Assembly: GCA_020746995.1 (NCBI GenBank)
Contig: JAGPXD010000001.1
Span: forward strand, 6,820,001-6,884,000
DNA from: Plectosphaerella cucumerina
Lineage: Eukaryota > Ascomycota > Sordariomycetes > Glomerellales > Plectosphaerellaceae
Direction: 5' to 3'
DNA: 64,000 nucleotides
The notes beneath the pieces were generated by a model. It did not search any database and was not told the origin of the DNA. It worked only from the letters and a program-made list of their open reading frames with translations. The translations under genes and the position numbers were made by a program. Shown piece by piece: positions 1-12,900 of this stretch. The first letter of the stretch is position 1. Each line of letters starts with the position of its first letter.

Positions 1-1353
1 CACCCTCCTGGTCGTCCTCCTCGCCCTCGGCGTCGGCGGCGGCACCGGGGGTGGCGGCCTTGCGGAGCTCGTCGGTGATCTTCTGGGAGTCGGCATCGCC
101 AACGATGACGCTGACGTAGGGCTTGAGGGCCTCGGTCCAGACCTGAGACTCGGTCTCCTTCTCGTCGACAAGCTGGCCACCAATAGCGGCGATGTGGGTG
201 AGAACGGGGGCGAGCTTCTCGGCGGCGGAGTACTTGGTGCCGATGATGTCCTTGAGCTTGGAGAGGACGGTGGAGACATCGCCGTCGAGGCGGACCTCGG
301 GGATGACGCCATCAACGACGTTGCCGACACGGTTGAGGGTGTCGAGAGCCTGCTTGGTCTTCTCACGAGCCTCGGGGTCGGCAAGGTTGTCGTAGTTCTT
401 CTGAAGGCCGGGCATCATCTTGGGCAGGAAAGGAGCAACGATGTTGGGGTCGTCGACGAGCTTGCACATGTTGTCGACAATGACGGCAGCCTTACGCTTG
501 ATGGCGGTCTCACGCTCGGCAAGACCACGGTCCAGCAGGGGAACCATGAGGGCGAGGGTGGGCTCCTGGACCTCAGTGACGAAGGTGGTGGCACCGAGCA
601 GGTGAACGGTCTCGGGGACGTTTTCGGGCTTGGCGATACACTTGATGAGCTCGGGGATGAAGCGCTCGATATCCTTGTTGACGATGAGCTGGCAGAGCGA
701 CTCCATGGTCTTGTAGGCGCGGTCCTTGACCTCCTTCTTGGTGTCCCACATGGCCTCGGAGATGGTGGGGATCAGGTCAGGCACGCGGTAGGCGAGCTGA
801 GCGGGGGCGGAGGTGACCAGGAGGTCGATGATGTCGAGGGCAGCCATCTTCTCGGTCCACTTCTGGGCGGTGGTGATGGAGACCATGACGGGGGGCAGGA
901 GAGACTTGATGGAGTTCTTGTTGATGCCACCGGCGATGGCCTGGATGGCAGAGGTGGCGGCAGTCTTGACGGCGGGGATCTTGTCACCGATGGCAGCCAG
1001 GACGGCGGGGACGAGCTCGACGAGGAAGGGCTCGACGTGAGCGGAGACCTCGGAGTGCGAGGCGATGGAGGCGATGGCCAGAGCGGCCTTCTCGCGAGCG
1101 GCGGCATCCTTCTTGTTGGTGAGGTTCTTCTTCAGGGCGTCGAAGGACCTGGAGGAAGGGGGTTAGCGGGGAACGAGGAGGAGATGGTGGTTGAGGGTGC
1201 TTACTTGGAGGGGACATCCTGGTCCTCGATGCGACCGTTGATGAAGGAGGCAAGGGCGGCGGCAGCCTCCTTGATGCCGGCAGACTCCTTGGAGATGGTG
1301 AGCTGCTGCATGAGCTCGTCGAGAACCTTGACGGACTGAGCGTTCTCGGCCAT
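1..1353 (-). CDS. Translation elongation factor 3 (EF-3), N-terminal part, cut by window edge
   Basis: Fungal EF-3 is a cytosolic ABC-type ATPase that helps release E-site tRNA from the ribosome during elongation. Two exons are visible: 1205-1353, starting ATG at 1353 (protein begins MAENAQSVKVLDELMQQL), and 1-1148. They are joined across intron 1149-1204 (donor GTAAGC, acceptor CAG) in phase, giving about 432 residues. The protein is a run of alpha-helical HEAT-type repeats, for example around KDAAAREKAALAIASIAS and LLVTSAPAQLAYRVPDLIPT, which matches the EF-3 N-terminal HEAT domain. The four-helix and two ABC domains would lie beyond the left edge. Codon use is strongly biased to C-ending codons, as expected of a highly expressed gene. 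Family assignment is confident; only the N-terminal third or so is in view. Confidence 0.93.
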
Positions 1354-3622
1354 GTTGACGGTGGTGTATTAGGTCGAAAAGTGGTCGGGTCTGAAGTGAG
1401 GGGTATCGGGTCTCTTTGACTTCGAGTTTCGCTGAAACCGGAAGAGGGCAAAGAGAGGTCTAGAAGTCTAGATGCGAAATCGACTTGCTTTTTAGAATGA
1501 ACGAGGCCCACAGGAAGAACGATGGAGGTCGTCTTGCTGCTCTATGGTGGCTCGGTGGGAGGGAGGGATTTTTGCTTGACGCGGGGTTGGTGATTCGTCT
1601 GTGAAAACGGATCAAACCAAGAAAGATGAAAAGGAGGACTGAACGTCTGGAGGAAGACGGGTCGGATCCTGCAAGCAAGAGGAGGAGAGGATGGGAATTG
1701 TTCTGGAGGTGAACCTGCGAGAGGGGAGGAGGAGGGGGAAAGAAGAGGGAAGGGAGCGTTTTTTTGTGTGCGAAGCGGTGGGAGGGCGACAGGATTTTTA
1801 TCTGGAGGCGTCCCTTATCGGCGTGGCCACTTGGGCACCCCTCGACATTTTTTTTTCTCGCTCCTGCCCTTCCCCTCCATCCGCCTGCCTGGATGGCCTG
1901 TGCGCGAGGCGGCGGCGGGGGGGGCCACAGTGTTCAGTGGACAGCGCGTGGGCGCTTCACTGGCCAAAATTCTGGCCGGGCGACGCTAGCGGCGACACGC
2001 CGGCCCCACAAAACCTGAGAAAAAATTCAGCAGGTGCCCCTCCCCGGCCCCCTCGCGCCTTCCCGAAACCCCTCCAAACACAGTGACCGTGGTCACTCCC
2101 CTCCAATGAGCCCCTGTCGATTCATGCTTATCGGTTTTATCTATGGCCCGCGCTTATCCTGATTGGGCATGTCCGCAGGGCGGTGAGAGGTGTCCTCTGG
2201 GCAAGCAGGTACAGCGATGGAGGGGCAGAGCCTGAGGGAAGAGGGGCTTGAGGGGGGTTGCTGCCCGGCCGACGAGAATGTTCTCTGGGCCAAGGGTCCA
2301 TCCATTTCACAGTGTTGCCTCGACGACCCGATGAATTTCCAGGTTGAAGCCGACTACGACGACAGCAGAATCCCATCGGACATGTTTTCGCCACACGGAA
2401 ACCCGGTCTCCGACCACAGCCTCGATGTGTCTGTCCCTCCCGGGATTTAGTACGGGGCGCGTGCATGTCACTGTCACTCGCCGGGCACCAGCGCCGTCAA
2501 CGGCTTTGCCGCCCGCCTAGACATTTTCCCTACCTTAGCCCATGATGCGACAGTCACGGCCATGCCGAACCGACTCGACTCGACTCGGGATTCAAGCAAA
2601 GCTTTGTTGAGCCAAGCCTTCTTCCCTCCCTCGCCGCCTCCCTCCCTCGGTGCCATACCCGAATCCAGCCCTCTTGAGCCACACAGCCAAGGCACCCAAC
2701 TGCACGACATGGTGTCCAGAGTCTCACCCCGGTCCGACACATGTGCTCCCCGAAGATCTCCGACATCGTATTCTGGATGTTTGCGTAGTCAGCCGCACAG
2801 TCGGCGATCCCTCGTGCGACTGTCGACATGCTGCTGAACACTCCTCGACGACGCCCAAGCCTTCATCCCCCAGGCTTTCGATGACCCCGCGCACTCGACA
2901 GGGCAGCTTTTATCGCGATAAGAGGTTCATCACATCACCCCGCCGACCCTCGATCCACATCGCGGGGCCCCGTGTTCAAGTCGCGCCTTGACTTGGACGG
3001 CACGAGCAGGCGGTGAGTGGTGCCCCTGTCCTCACATCGTCTGCGACGTGCCCGTATTGGGTACAGGATCGAAAGTGCGTCCGAAGAGCAACACCGCCGG
3101 AGATACAGCTGGTCGTCTGCATTTTCGAAGCCAGCAAGGCCAGGCATTGCAAATTTTCTGGAACCCGCCTTCATGCCAGATTGCCACGGCTGTGTCGGCA
3201 TGTTGAAAACCGTGGGTGCTTACTAAGCCAGGGACGTCCCAAATCTGACGCCGGCTGGTGACACTCAACTTGAACTCACCTCCAAGTGCCTCGTCGGAGA
3301 GAGATGAAGGCTTCAGAAACACTGTCCGTATACCTGACTGTTCTCTCGACCTCGGCCTTTGACACAACTCGAAAGCCCCTGTTCCAACTTCTATCGCCGC
3401 CTCGAACCCCTTTGTCCATGCATTCCTACCTCTACCTTCGAGCAAAGGGCTCTCCAGGGCCAACTCCCTTTGTCTGCAGTACCCGGGATGAATCGACATG
3501 ATAATTTCGGAGAGCCCAGAGCTGGCAATGCCAGAGGCTCTGGCCGAAAACTCGTTTCCCAACTGACCACACTCTGGTGACACGCCCATACTCGACAGGT
3601 CGACCAGTGAGCTCCTCTCGCC
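1354..3622. other. Intergenic region between EF-3 and the zincin-like gene (divergent)
   Basis: About 2.3 kb upstream of both flanking divergent genes. The part next to EF-3 (1354-1800) is purine/pyrimidine-rich and probably holds its 5' UTR and promoter. Short ORFs of 60-240 codons occur on both strands, but none has recognisable protein character or splice structure. I see no RNA gene here. Confidence 0.5.
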
Positions 3623-6600
3623 ATGTCGGCAGACAACACAGGCAACGATGCCGACCCCAACTGGTTTCGAAATGTAGCACTCGAGTGGCCAGACTCGGAC
3701 TATGCCGCTCTCGAACCCGGCCAACGGACACACTCGGTCCTCATCCGGCAACAGGGGGATTTGTGGACGTACTTCACACGCAGGCCAGGATAATGATCCC
3801 GTATGTCATGAACAAGGACAATCCGCCGCCAGTCATACCGCCGAAACCACTCAATGCTGGCTCATTCAAGCACACCATGTACATTCCGGAGTGGACAGAT
3901 CCCATATACGTCCCTCCCAAGCACAATCCCGACTCGGCCTTCACCCTGCGCCAGACACTTCGACCGGCCCAACTTCTCATCGACGCCCCCAAGAACCCGA
4001 CGCCATTTGCCAAACGCTTCGGCATCTACCCCTATGGTACCGACGGCAGGTCGCTGCTGACGCCCACCAAGGACTTCAACGTGACCGTTCCGGTGGCAAG
4101 TGGCCTGAAAGCCTTCGAAAACCTACCCGGAGAAAATCAGGATGGCGAAGCAATGGACATTGATGGTGGCAATGGCAATGCGATTGCGATCAGGACAATT
4201 CCTGCGAGCACTCTTGAGGCGGAATTCATGGACATGGCGCGTGCCACAGGCAAGACCATGGACGAGCTGCTGAACGAGCTCGAGGAGAAACTTTCAGAAA
4301 TGAGCAACGACCAGAGGGCCACGGCTCATGCTATGCTGAGCATACGGGTGGCCCAGGACTGGCAAGCAATTTTGTGGGGAGACGTGACAACAGACGAGGT
4401 TTGACGCCCTTCCGCATGACCGCTCTGCTGGTCTGGCTGACGAGAGAAAACAGCTGGTCCGCGACAAGATCTTTGAGATATCCGACGAGATCCCGGGACA
4501 CTGGGTACGAACAAGATAAACCCGTGAGTGATCTGACCCTGCGTCATGTATCATATCTGACCTAGGCTCAGCCTTTTCGAACGGAATAAATGGGTCAACA
4601 GTGCCGAGACGGGGGAGACGGCTAAACTGCCGCGCTGCATGTATAACGTCAACGGGAAAAGGGGAGAATGGAGCCCCCAGGTAAGGAGTCTCCTGGCACA
4701 ATCCTTGAAGACATGCTCACAGATGTGCCCACGCAGACGGATGATTGGCTCTGGGAGCGCATGCAGCCTCTACTACGACATACGTCCCGCCTCTGGGAGT
4801 ATTTGACGGCAAAGGATCTGTACTGGATCGCCCTGCTGAACCCCTTCAACCGCATGCACCTCTCTCGCACGCGGGATAACCGCAATGAGAAAAGCAAGGT
4901 CACGTATCCCTACATGACCTTCATCGACCGCCCGGACGAGCATAGGTCGGGCCGGCACTGGTTTGCCAACAAGTTCAGCGAAAAGATCAACGGTGCAGCC
5001 GAGACGCTGGAGATCCTCAACAAGGCGGTCAAGTTCCACGTCACCAGCGCCAACCATGTCATGGATCTGGAGCCTGGGGAGACCGTGGACGGCATGACCG
5101 ATATTTCGGAACAATTTGACCCTGAGACCGGCTTCCCGTTTCTCCTAAGGGTCGTCCTATCCGTGGATCATATGTACCCGCTCCTCTGCGACGGCTACTC
5201 CGCATCGGAGAGGATGTTGTCCATCCACTCCATGTCCGTAACCATCCTCCACGAGTTGGCTGTGAGTCCGCACTTCCCCTTAGTTCCGAGGCCCTCATTG
5301 AGAACTGAGAAAACAGCACGCCGTGAATCACGCGCACTACTGCTGGCTGCGCCACCCGGGACCGAAGGTCATGATGGAAGGGTCCAACAAGCGAGCCGTG
5401 GAAAAGCTCGCGCTGTACGGTCGCTGGCTCTATGGGCCGCTGGGGAGGGGATCTACCAATGAGCCGTTCTTCGACGACGAGCACTTTCAGGAGTTGGGCT
5501 TCTCGATGGAAAACACCGTCTTCGGCGGCGTGGCGCGATCCATGGCGGAATGGGGCGGCATGCGTTGGGACCTGGTCAACCCGATGCCGGCGGGCCTTCG
5601 ACTGGAAATGTGGCCGAGAGGCGGCGGGATGAGATCTCAAGAGGAGATGATTGACTACGACTCGGATGATTCAACCTCGAGCCTGACCAAGACCAGCCTC
5701 CCGGACAAGAACAGGGCTATCAACGGCTTCAGCATGATGGTGCCGTGGCGCAACGTGGCCAAGCTGCAGACAGACGAGTTCTGGTATGTGCAGGTACAAA
5801 AGTACGGCAGCACGGCACTACGGCTGGCACCCGACGCCAATACAAAGTCGTTCAACATGCACACGGTACATTCTATCGACCATGTACTGTCACAAGGCGA
5901 TGACGGCCAGGCATTCGCCGACGTGTTATCCATGCCGATGCCCAGGAATAACGGGCTGATCGCCCGGTTCCTCAAGATGCAGATCGCGGAGCGCAGACGC
6001 GTCGCCAGCCTACGGAGACGGTGGGGGAGGGAGATCAGGCCCCTCGCGCGCCGCATGCGAAAGATGGGCGCCATCCACTGCCTCCTGCGGCTATACCTCC
6101 AGGCCGCCGTGTGGTACCACGAGTGCGCCAGGTACGGGCCGCCATCCACGTGGAATTCGTCCCAGACACACCCGGCCTCGCAGCATTGCGGCGTCATCTA
6201 CCCTGAGTACGAAAAGTTGATGCAGACTTTCAACTTCCTTGTCGGGATTCACAACTCGTCGGACGACGCGAGCTCCCGGCCGCCGTGGCTGCCACCCAAG
6301 CTGACGGAGCAGATCAACAGCGCGCCGCAGCTCCGTGACAAGCTGGAAGAACTGAAGGATGAGGGCTACGAGCAACTTCTGCGGCTGGCCAAGCAGTCGA
6401 CGCACATGGTCAACGAGATCATCATCGTGGCTGAGGCGTTCCTGGCCGAGTTGTGGAAGCTGCCGGGCGGTCAGCGCATGCAGGTGCTCGGGGAGCCCTT
6501 CAAGAGCGATATGCAGAGAGTGTTCCGCAGCGCCTTGGACAAGTGCACCGAAGTCATGAAGGTGGCGCGGGCGATGGCTGAGGCGGATATCGACGAGGGT

Positions 6601-8028
6601 CCGCTGCTGGCGCATGCGCTGGCGACGACGGCAAAGGTCACGCAGCTGCGGCCCATCTTCGACGACATCTCGATCACGCCCGACAATGCGATGGACATGC
6701 TGACGTGCATGACGATGGTGACCAAGTCGCGGCGTCTCGCTTCGGACCGCTGGCTGCGCACGGCGCGAAGCGAACTGCTATGCCTCAACGCCGAGGACCA
6801 GCAGCGCGCGAACAATGTCCTTGAATGGCTTCGGGACAAGCAGGCGCACCCGACGGCGACGAAGGTCCCGAAGCCCGATCTGGCCTTCAAGAGCGACAAG
6901 GAGGCTCTCGACGATTGGCAGCAGCTGATGGACGACTGGGAGCAAGGCGGGCTCGGGGCCCGTCCGCCGGGAGAGGCGCTGGGCAAGCCGAGGCCGAGAC
7001 GGACACCGCGAAAGGGAGGTGATGACGACAGCGACGACTCGAGCGGGCCGGGGAGGGACGTGTTTGGGCACTTCTTGAAACGCCGCCGGGGGAAGAACGA
7101 CAAAGGATTGCCGGGAGCGAAGAAGCAGAAGACGACGACGGAAGCCGAGGGGCAGACCTCGGGCACGTCGTCGGGGACATGGCGGAAGAAGTTATCGCCC
7201 AGGAAGTCTTCAGGCTCGGGGTGGAGTACTAGTTCGGGCAAACTCAAGCTCTTCTCGCTCGATCAGCTGGGTTTGCGCAACAAATCTCTCCGACACAGCT
7301 CGAGCTTCACCGACGGCTCAGGGTTCAGCGACCACAGCACCGACAGTCCGTTCCGAAGCATGTCGCCCACGCCAGGGCAGCAGCAGCCGTGGCAGTCGCC
7401 GCTGGGAACACCCCCAACGCCGCCATCCTTGACGCCCATGTTCCCATCGAAGAAGACGGATGCACCAGCGACGATCGGCATGTTTCCGCACCCTTACGCG
7501 CTGAACGCGACGATCACGTCAGACCTGGCGCTCGTGCCGCCCGCGACGCCGCGGCCGCCGCCTGATTTCCAGAGTCCGATGTTCAGGACGCATCGGTCGC
7601 CGCTGGCGGAGAGGCTGCATAAGGAGCAGAGCTGTAGGATTCCGAATGCGCAGGAACTGGAGCCTGGACCGCATTACGGGTTGAGGATTCCGGCTGAGCA
7701 TGAGCCGATGGTGCAGGAGAAGTATGTCCTGGGAGGTAGTGAGGATATGTTGGACGATGAGGATGATGGGGATTTCGTCCCGGGGGATGCGGATGATGAG
7801 GACGAGAGTGATGATGATGAGGAGGAGGAAGAGGAGGAGGAGGTTCAAGCCGGTCCGGGGGATAAGGGTAAGATGCCGGAGTCTCCGGATGGGGAGTTAG
7901 GAGGGGATGCGGACTACGCGCCGGGAGGACGGTATGAGTGGAAGGTATGGTCGGAGGATGAGTCGATTCTGACGGATGGGTCATTTGACTTTGCAGAGGA
8001 GAAGGGGAAGGACAAGGATAAGGCGTGA
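3623..8028 (+). CDS. Large acidic-tailed protein with zincin-like HExxH motif (5' exons uncertain)
   Basis: I do not recognise a named family. The securely joined part runs 4566-4680, 4737-5261 and 5317-8028. Splicing at 5262-5316 (GTGAGT...CAG) creates HELAHAVNHAH, a HExxHxxNxxH zinc-site motif. It is followed about 50 residues later by EPFFDDEHFQELGFSMENT, which offers glutamates as a possible further ligand. This suggests a zincin fold, as inference. The C-terminal half is low complexity: basic KRRRGKNDK and KKQK stretches that could be nuclear signals, a Ser/Pro-rich region, and an acidic D/E run near 7740-7850. Upstream, coding-like segments at 3623-3790 (begins MSADNTGNDADPNWF), 3784-4398 and 4454-4504 are probably the N-terminal exons. 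I could not join 3623-3790 to the next segment or 4504 to 4566 in frame with good splice sites. A later start at ATG 4639 is possible. Confidence is good for coding, low for the N-terminus. Confidence 0.7.
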
Positions 8029-8066
8029 GGAGGGATTGTGCTTTTTGGTATTTGATTTGGAGTTGG

Positions 8067-8357
8067 CTAGATGACGCGGAACATGTTTGATTTTACGCCC
8101 CGTTTGAGACCTTCTGCCTTTCCGTCTTCGTACTCGACGCCTGAGGCGCCGCCGTCGCCTGAGATGCCTTCCATTTTGAGCCGCATTTCCTCGTCGAGCT
8201 GGGCGATTGTTTTCTTGGGGGTGGCCTTCGCCGCTGGTGCCTTGGTGGTTGGGGTTTCTGGCGGTGGAGGGGACCGGGAGTCAGTGTGAACTGCCCTGGC
8301 AGTGAAGGTTCTGATGCTGGGCAAGGCTCTGCGCAAAGGGGGGAGCTTCATTGTCAT
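8067..8357 (-). CDS. Small conserved protein, probably mitochondrial
   Basis: A single-exon ORF of 96 residues. The N-terminus (MTMKLPPLRRALPSIRTFTA) is rich in Arg and hydroxylated residues and free of acids, as in a mitochondrial targeting peptide. A Pro/Ala/Lys linker follows, then a compact conserved-looking C-terminus (TIAQLDEEMRLKMEGISGDG ... NMFRVI). Small proteins with this kind of 'AQLDEExxxKMEGxSGDGGASG' end are common in ascomycete genomes but have no function I can name. It lies tail to tail with the zincin-like gene, only 38 nt from that gene's stop, so the two 3' ends probably overlap as transcripts. Confidence 0.7.
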   Translation of the reverse strand: MTMKLPPLRRALPSIRTFTARAVHTDSRSPPPPETPTTKAPAAKATPKKTIAQLDEEMRLKMEGISGDGGASGVEYEDGKAEGLKRGVKSNMFRVI

Positions 8358-9112
8358 GATGTTGAGGATGGTGGTGTGATGTGGTGAAGTTCAGCTGAGC
8401 TTCAGGATCGGGCCGGCGAAATATCGGGACATTCCTCCGCTTCAAAGGTGACGTCAAAGTCAAGTCGACGGAACACAGCAACTTGAACAAGTCAAACAAG
8501 AGAAGCAAGCTCCTTCTAAACATCGAGGCCGTCATCGGAGCATCTTTGTTCAGCCACCAACCGCCTTCATCACCAACTACATTCCCTCATCCCAGCACAC
8601 CCAAGTCTTGGCCATCTTATCAGATGATCAACCCGCCTCGGCCCGCCCAGAAAAAAACTCGAACACGCGAAATTAGCCCCAAGCCCATCTCCACTACCTA
8701 GTATTCCCATCTTATCAGATCCCCTCCCCCTGTCCCCCCTCCCGCCCAATCACCACCCCCTCTCCGCCTCTAACCGAACAACACCACCACCCATCCAAGC
8801 CGTAGCGAGGTCGGCCCACGACGGTAACGTCCGCCGGAGCCGAGGAGGACACCCTTTCGGTTCACGGACAGGGGCACGAGTGGCCTCACTCGTCAACCAT
8901 GCCCACCGTGGCGTCGCCCATCACGGCCTGGTGCGCATGCTACCTCCGGCGCGGGCGGACGCACATGCTTCGGGAAGCCAGGGGCCTTTTCTCAGCTTGT
9001 GCAGGATTAGACGAGCTCAATAGACGATAAAACCTCTCTCCCCCCCCTCGCTTCTCCCTCCCCGACCGGTCCCCCAGCGTACGCAGCACGTCAACACGTC
9101 AACACCTCCGAG
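8358..9112. other. Intergenic region upstream of the CFEM gene
   Basis: About 750 nt between divergently transcribed genes. It is C/T-rich, especially around 8700-8780 and 9035-9070. The latter tract sits directly before the CFEM start, as in many fungal core promoters. No ORF or RNA gene is supported. Confidence 0.45.
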
Positions 9113-9729
9113 ATGAAGACCTCCCTCCTCGCCCTCGCCGGCCTCGCCAGCCTCGCCGCCGCCCAAAACGCCCGTCCCACCGGAACGCTCCTCGACGCCG
9201 TCCCCGAGTGCGCCCACAAGTGCCTCACCGACGCCATCAACAACGGTACCCCCTGCAAGGTCGACGACGGCGACTGCCTCTGCATCCCCGACAACTACTA
9301 CGCCATCTACGACGTCGGCAACACCTGCGTCCTCCTCGAGTGCGGCGGCGCCGTCTCCGTCGGTGCGTCTCCCCTCCCTCCTCTGTCTTTTCTCTCTCGC
9401 TCGACGGCTAACACCCCCCAGAGGAAGTCCTCCCCCAGGCCCAGCAGTACTGCGCCGACATCACCGGCGGCAGCGCAGAGGTCACCGGCACAGACCTCGT
9501 CACTGCCCTCCCCTCCGCCACCAGGCCCCCTGCCTCCTCCGGCACCGCCGCCCAGTCTTCCGGCTCCGCCGCCTCCGAGAACACCTCCGCCGCCTCCGCC
9601 GACGCCGAGTCCACCACAACCGGTGCCGCCCCCGCCGCCACCTCCAGCGACGAGCCCGACGCCGCCGTCTCCCTCCCCCGTCTCGGCGGTCTGGGTCTCC
9701 TGGCCATCGGCGCCCTGGCTGCCTTCTAG
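9113..9729 (+). CDS. CFEM-domain GPI-anchored cell-surface protein
   Basis: CFEM proteins are fungus-specific extracellular eight-cysteine proteins, often GPI-anchored. Several bind haem or act in host contact. Exons 9113-9362 and 9422-9729 join across intron 9363-9421 in phase, giving 185 residues. A signal peptide (MKTSLLALAGLASLAAAQ) is followed by the CFEM domain at about 27-105. Its eight cysteines lie in the contexts ECAHKC, TPCK, GDCLC, NTC, LEC and QYC. The Asp before the fourth Cys in GDC matches the position that coordinates iron in characterised members. The rest is a Ser/Thr/Ala-rich stalk ending in a hydrophobic tail (LGLLAIGALAAF) typical of a GPI signal. Its 3' end converges on the DUF3433 gene 208 nt away. 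Confidence 0.92.
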
Positions 9730-9937
9730 ACGCTCCTCCCCCTTTTCTCGCACATACCCCAGCATAGCCGTGCTTTGTAGACCTCGGTCCGTGTATACCA
9801 TTAATATATAGCGACATAATAAAATCGTCTGCGGGATCGAGTCCCTGGTGCCGTCTGCGGCTTCCCCTCCCTTCCCGCCTGAATGCATCGCTAGAAATTG
9901 ATCGCTGGCCTCCCGCCCCGTCTGACATAGAAAAAGC

Positions 9938-12900
9938 TCATGACGCGTAACGCTGCTGCGCGATGCCAACTCGCGCCTGCTGTCCCAATCCGACCTCGCT
10001 TCCTCCCTGCCATCCGCCCTCTCGTATAACGCGAATGCCAAACTCTTCCTCCGCCCGACGCGTTGGCTCCGGCGGCAGGCCCAATCGGCTCGCGTCGTCG
10101 CGTCGCCGCCGCCTCACTGTCTCCCAGCCCATGGCAATGTCGCCCAGCTCCCCGCGGCCCCGAATGTCCGCCTCCAGCTGTTCGCACGTCATCCACTCGG
10201 CCCCGCGCGGGAGATACCCGAACAGGTTGCCGTCCGCCAGGAGCGCCGCCACCGATGCGATGCTCCCCGGGTGCCGGGGCAGCATCCCCACGCCCACCGC
10301 CCCGCCGCTGCCGATCAGCGCCAGCGTCAGGCTTGCCACGCCGCCCAGCACGATTGCCGACAGCAGCCCCTGCAGGATGCGTACAGTCACCTCGTCCACC
10401 AACAATCGTCGCCTCTCCGTCGAGCTGGCGCTTGTCAGGGTTGCCAGAAGTCGCGGCTGCGCCGTCTCAGCGTCCGTGCCCGGGTCGAGACCGCTGCCCA
10501 CTTGCACACCGTTGCTGACCGACGGGAACGTTCCCTGCGGCGTCAGCGTCTGCCGCGACCGGATGTTGATGCTTTGCGTGCGGATCAGCTTGTGCTGAGA
10601 CACTGCCGCGTCCGCCACCCGCCCTGCTGCGTCGAGCTGGTCGTCGCCCAGGTCGCCCACCGGGATGGCGAACCGGGATGTTGTCAGCGAAGAGAAGAAC
10701 GGATCCAGCATATTGCCAGGCGTCGACGTATCCGCCAGCGCATCGTACTGAAGCGGCGCCAGCACAACGCTGTTGGTCACCGCCGTCATCTCCTGCACCG
10801 TCGGCGGGAGGTTCGGGTCGATCCGCAGGTCCGGACCCTGGAAGATGACGTTTGCCGTCACCGTCTGCGCCGTCTCATTGCAGCCCATGGCTGACACGAC
10901 TGACACCTGCGGGTTTCCCGCACTGCCGTTGATCACGCGGCCCCACGTGTAGAAAAAGTCGGAGCATTGCGATGGGTTGATGACCTTGGACGTCGCTCGT
11001 CCGAATAAACCCGCCGCATTCGCCGTGCGGCTGTTGGACGCCGAGATGATGGCGTTGGAACCAAGGATTTCCGATCCCGCTCTGCGGCAAGGCTCGCTGG
11101 CCACGTCGATTCGCAGAGGGTCTGGGATGGTCCCAATCTGGTAGTTGAAGGTAATGTTGGTCGTGATCTCTGACCGAGGGTACAGCCGGCAGTCGAGGTT
11201 CGGTCGCAGCACCCGGAGCACCGTCGCCACACGAACGACGCCCAGGTCGAGGTCGCTCTGCGAAATGGGCGCTTCCAGTTGCATGGCCGGGATGGTCAGG
11301 TCGTCAAAGGTGAAGTCGGGGAACGATAGGTTCGCGTGCAAGATCAGTGACGAGATGGCGACGTCTCGATCCAGCACCGTCGGGATACCAAGAATCGTTG
11401 CTGGTGGCGCAATCCTGTCGGCGAAAAAGTCCGTCGACTGTAGCACCACACTGCGCGAGTTCATCGCCGGCACCGCCGTGAAGAGCGTCCCCGCAAAGAC
11501 CACGAGCACCCCGGCGAGGAGCGCCGTCACTGCTGCCACCAGCACCGAAGGGTTGCCCGTCCTCAGCGCCGACCACAGGACTGGTATCCGCGACTTGTCC
11601 AGGAAGTCAAGGGCCGCCGAGGTGCCCAGTGACCCTCCGAACCGCAGCTTGGCGTACGGCGCAAGCACCCTCGTCTCAAAGTCAGCCTTGCTGGTGTAGA
11701 GAGCAACAGTCCCGAGGAGAACAACGGTAAATGTTGTCCACACCAAGTACAAGTACTCGTTCCCGCTCACGGATATGAAGCCTCTCCGCTGATCCGAGAA
11801 GCGCAGCAAAACTTCCAGTCCGATGACCATGACGAACGCCACCACGATGAGCGCGATGCGCGCCCACAGCCGCAGCGGTATCGGTCGCTTCCATCTGCCT
11901 GTGTGCGAAAACTCGATGGGCGCGTTCTGGGGCGGAGGGTGGCCTCCCAGGATCTTGAAGTATCCGACGCCTGGATAGGACGTCTTCTCGTACGCCTCGA
12001 CGCCCACGTAATATCGCGACCCTTGAAGCCGCTGACGGATGGTCTCCTCGTTGGCCGCACCCGCGCCGCGAAGACACTGCAGCAACGGTCGGCTGTGCGC
12101 CAGGAGCGTGGCCATGCCGATGATGGTGGACGGCTTTCGTGGCAGGAACCCCTCCTTCGGTGTCAGATAGTCGGCGACGAGGGCAAGAATAGTTGCAAGT
12201 CCCAAAAAGGCAGTGATGAAATGTGCCGGGACCTCCTTAACGATGAGTCGCTGCCCCGCGAGCACCGCCCTGCCCAGCACGTTTTGTCGGATCGGGATGA
12301 CAAGTGACTCCTTGGCGAGAAAGGCAGTATACCGGCTCCAGTAGGATGTCGAAAGCTGCCCCAGGGCCGTAGGCTCCAACAGGCTCCCGAGCTGCGGGAG
12401 GCCCCTTTCGAGCACCTCGGTAGCGATGAGCGCATCCATGATCGAGTCCGACTCGACCACGGCGAGACCTGGGTACAGCGTGCTCGCGGAGGGGAGTCCC
12501 ACAATGTTTGGGACCGACGAGTAGGCGTCAAAGTGCGCCTCGGCAATGTCCCAAGGATCCACGCCCTGCAGCGTCCTTCCTGCCCGGTTGGTAATCCTGC
12601 TGCTGGTCAGAACCTGGGTGGCGTTTTTCGTGACCTCGAATGGCGCAACAGTGTACATGGACCGGCACACAACGGCGCCAGACTGGGGAATCTGTCCCGC
12701 GAGCTGCGCGTTCTGAACATTAGGGTTGGTGGGGATGGTGGATGCGTCAAGCGTGAGCGTGCCGACAAAGATGACCACGCGCTGGTCGGCGGTGGCAGGC
12801 GAATCGTTGCAGCCAGCATCGCGGAACCGCATGAAGACGCGGGGTATTCTGGCATTCTCTGGGCTCGCAAGAAGCTCGCTCGAGAAAAGGTGATTAGTGA

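Noticed and set aside
194..1339. 381-codon ORF on the + strand opposite EF-3
   Set aside because: It is the mirror of a strongly codon-biased gene; Gly/Asp/Leu-rich translation with no motif.
9307..10041. 244-codon minus-strand ORF across the CFEM gene
   Set aside because: Gly-rich shadow of the Ser/Pro/Ala coding stalk; the + strand has signal peptide, intron and CFEM cysteines.
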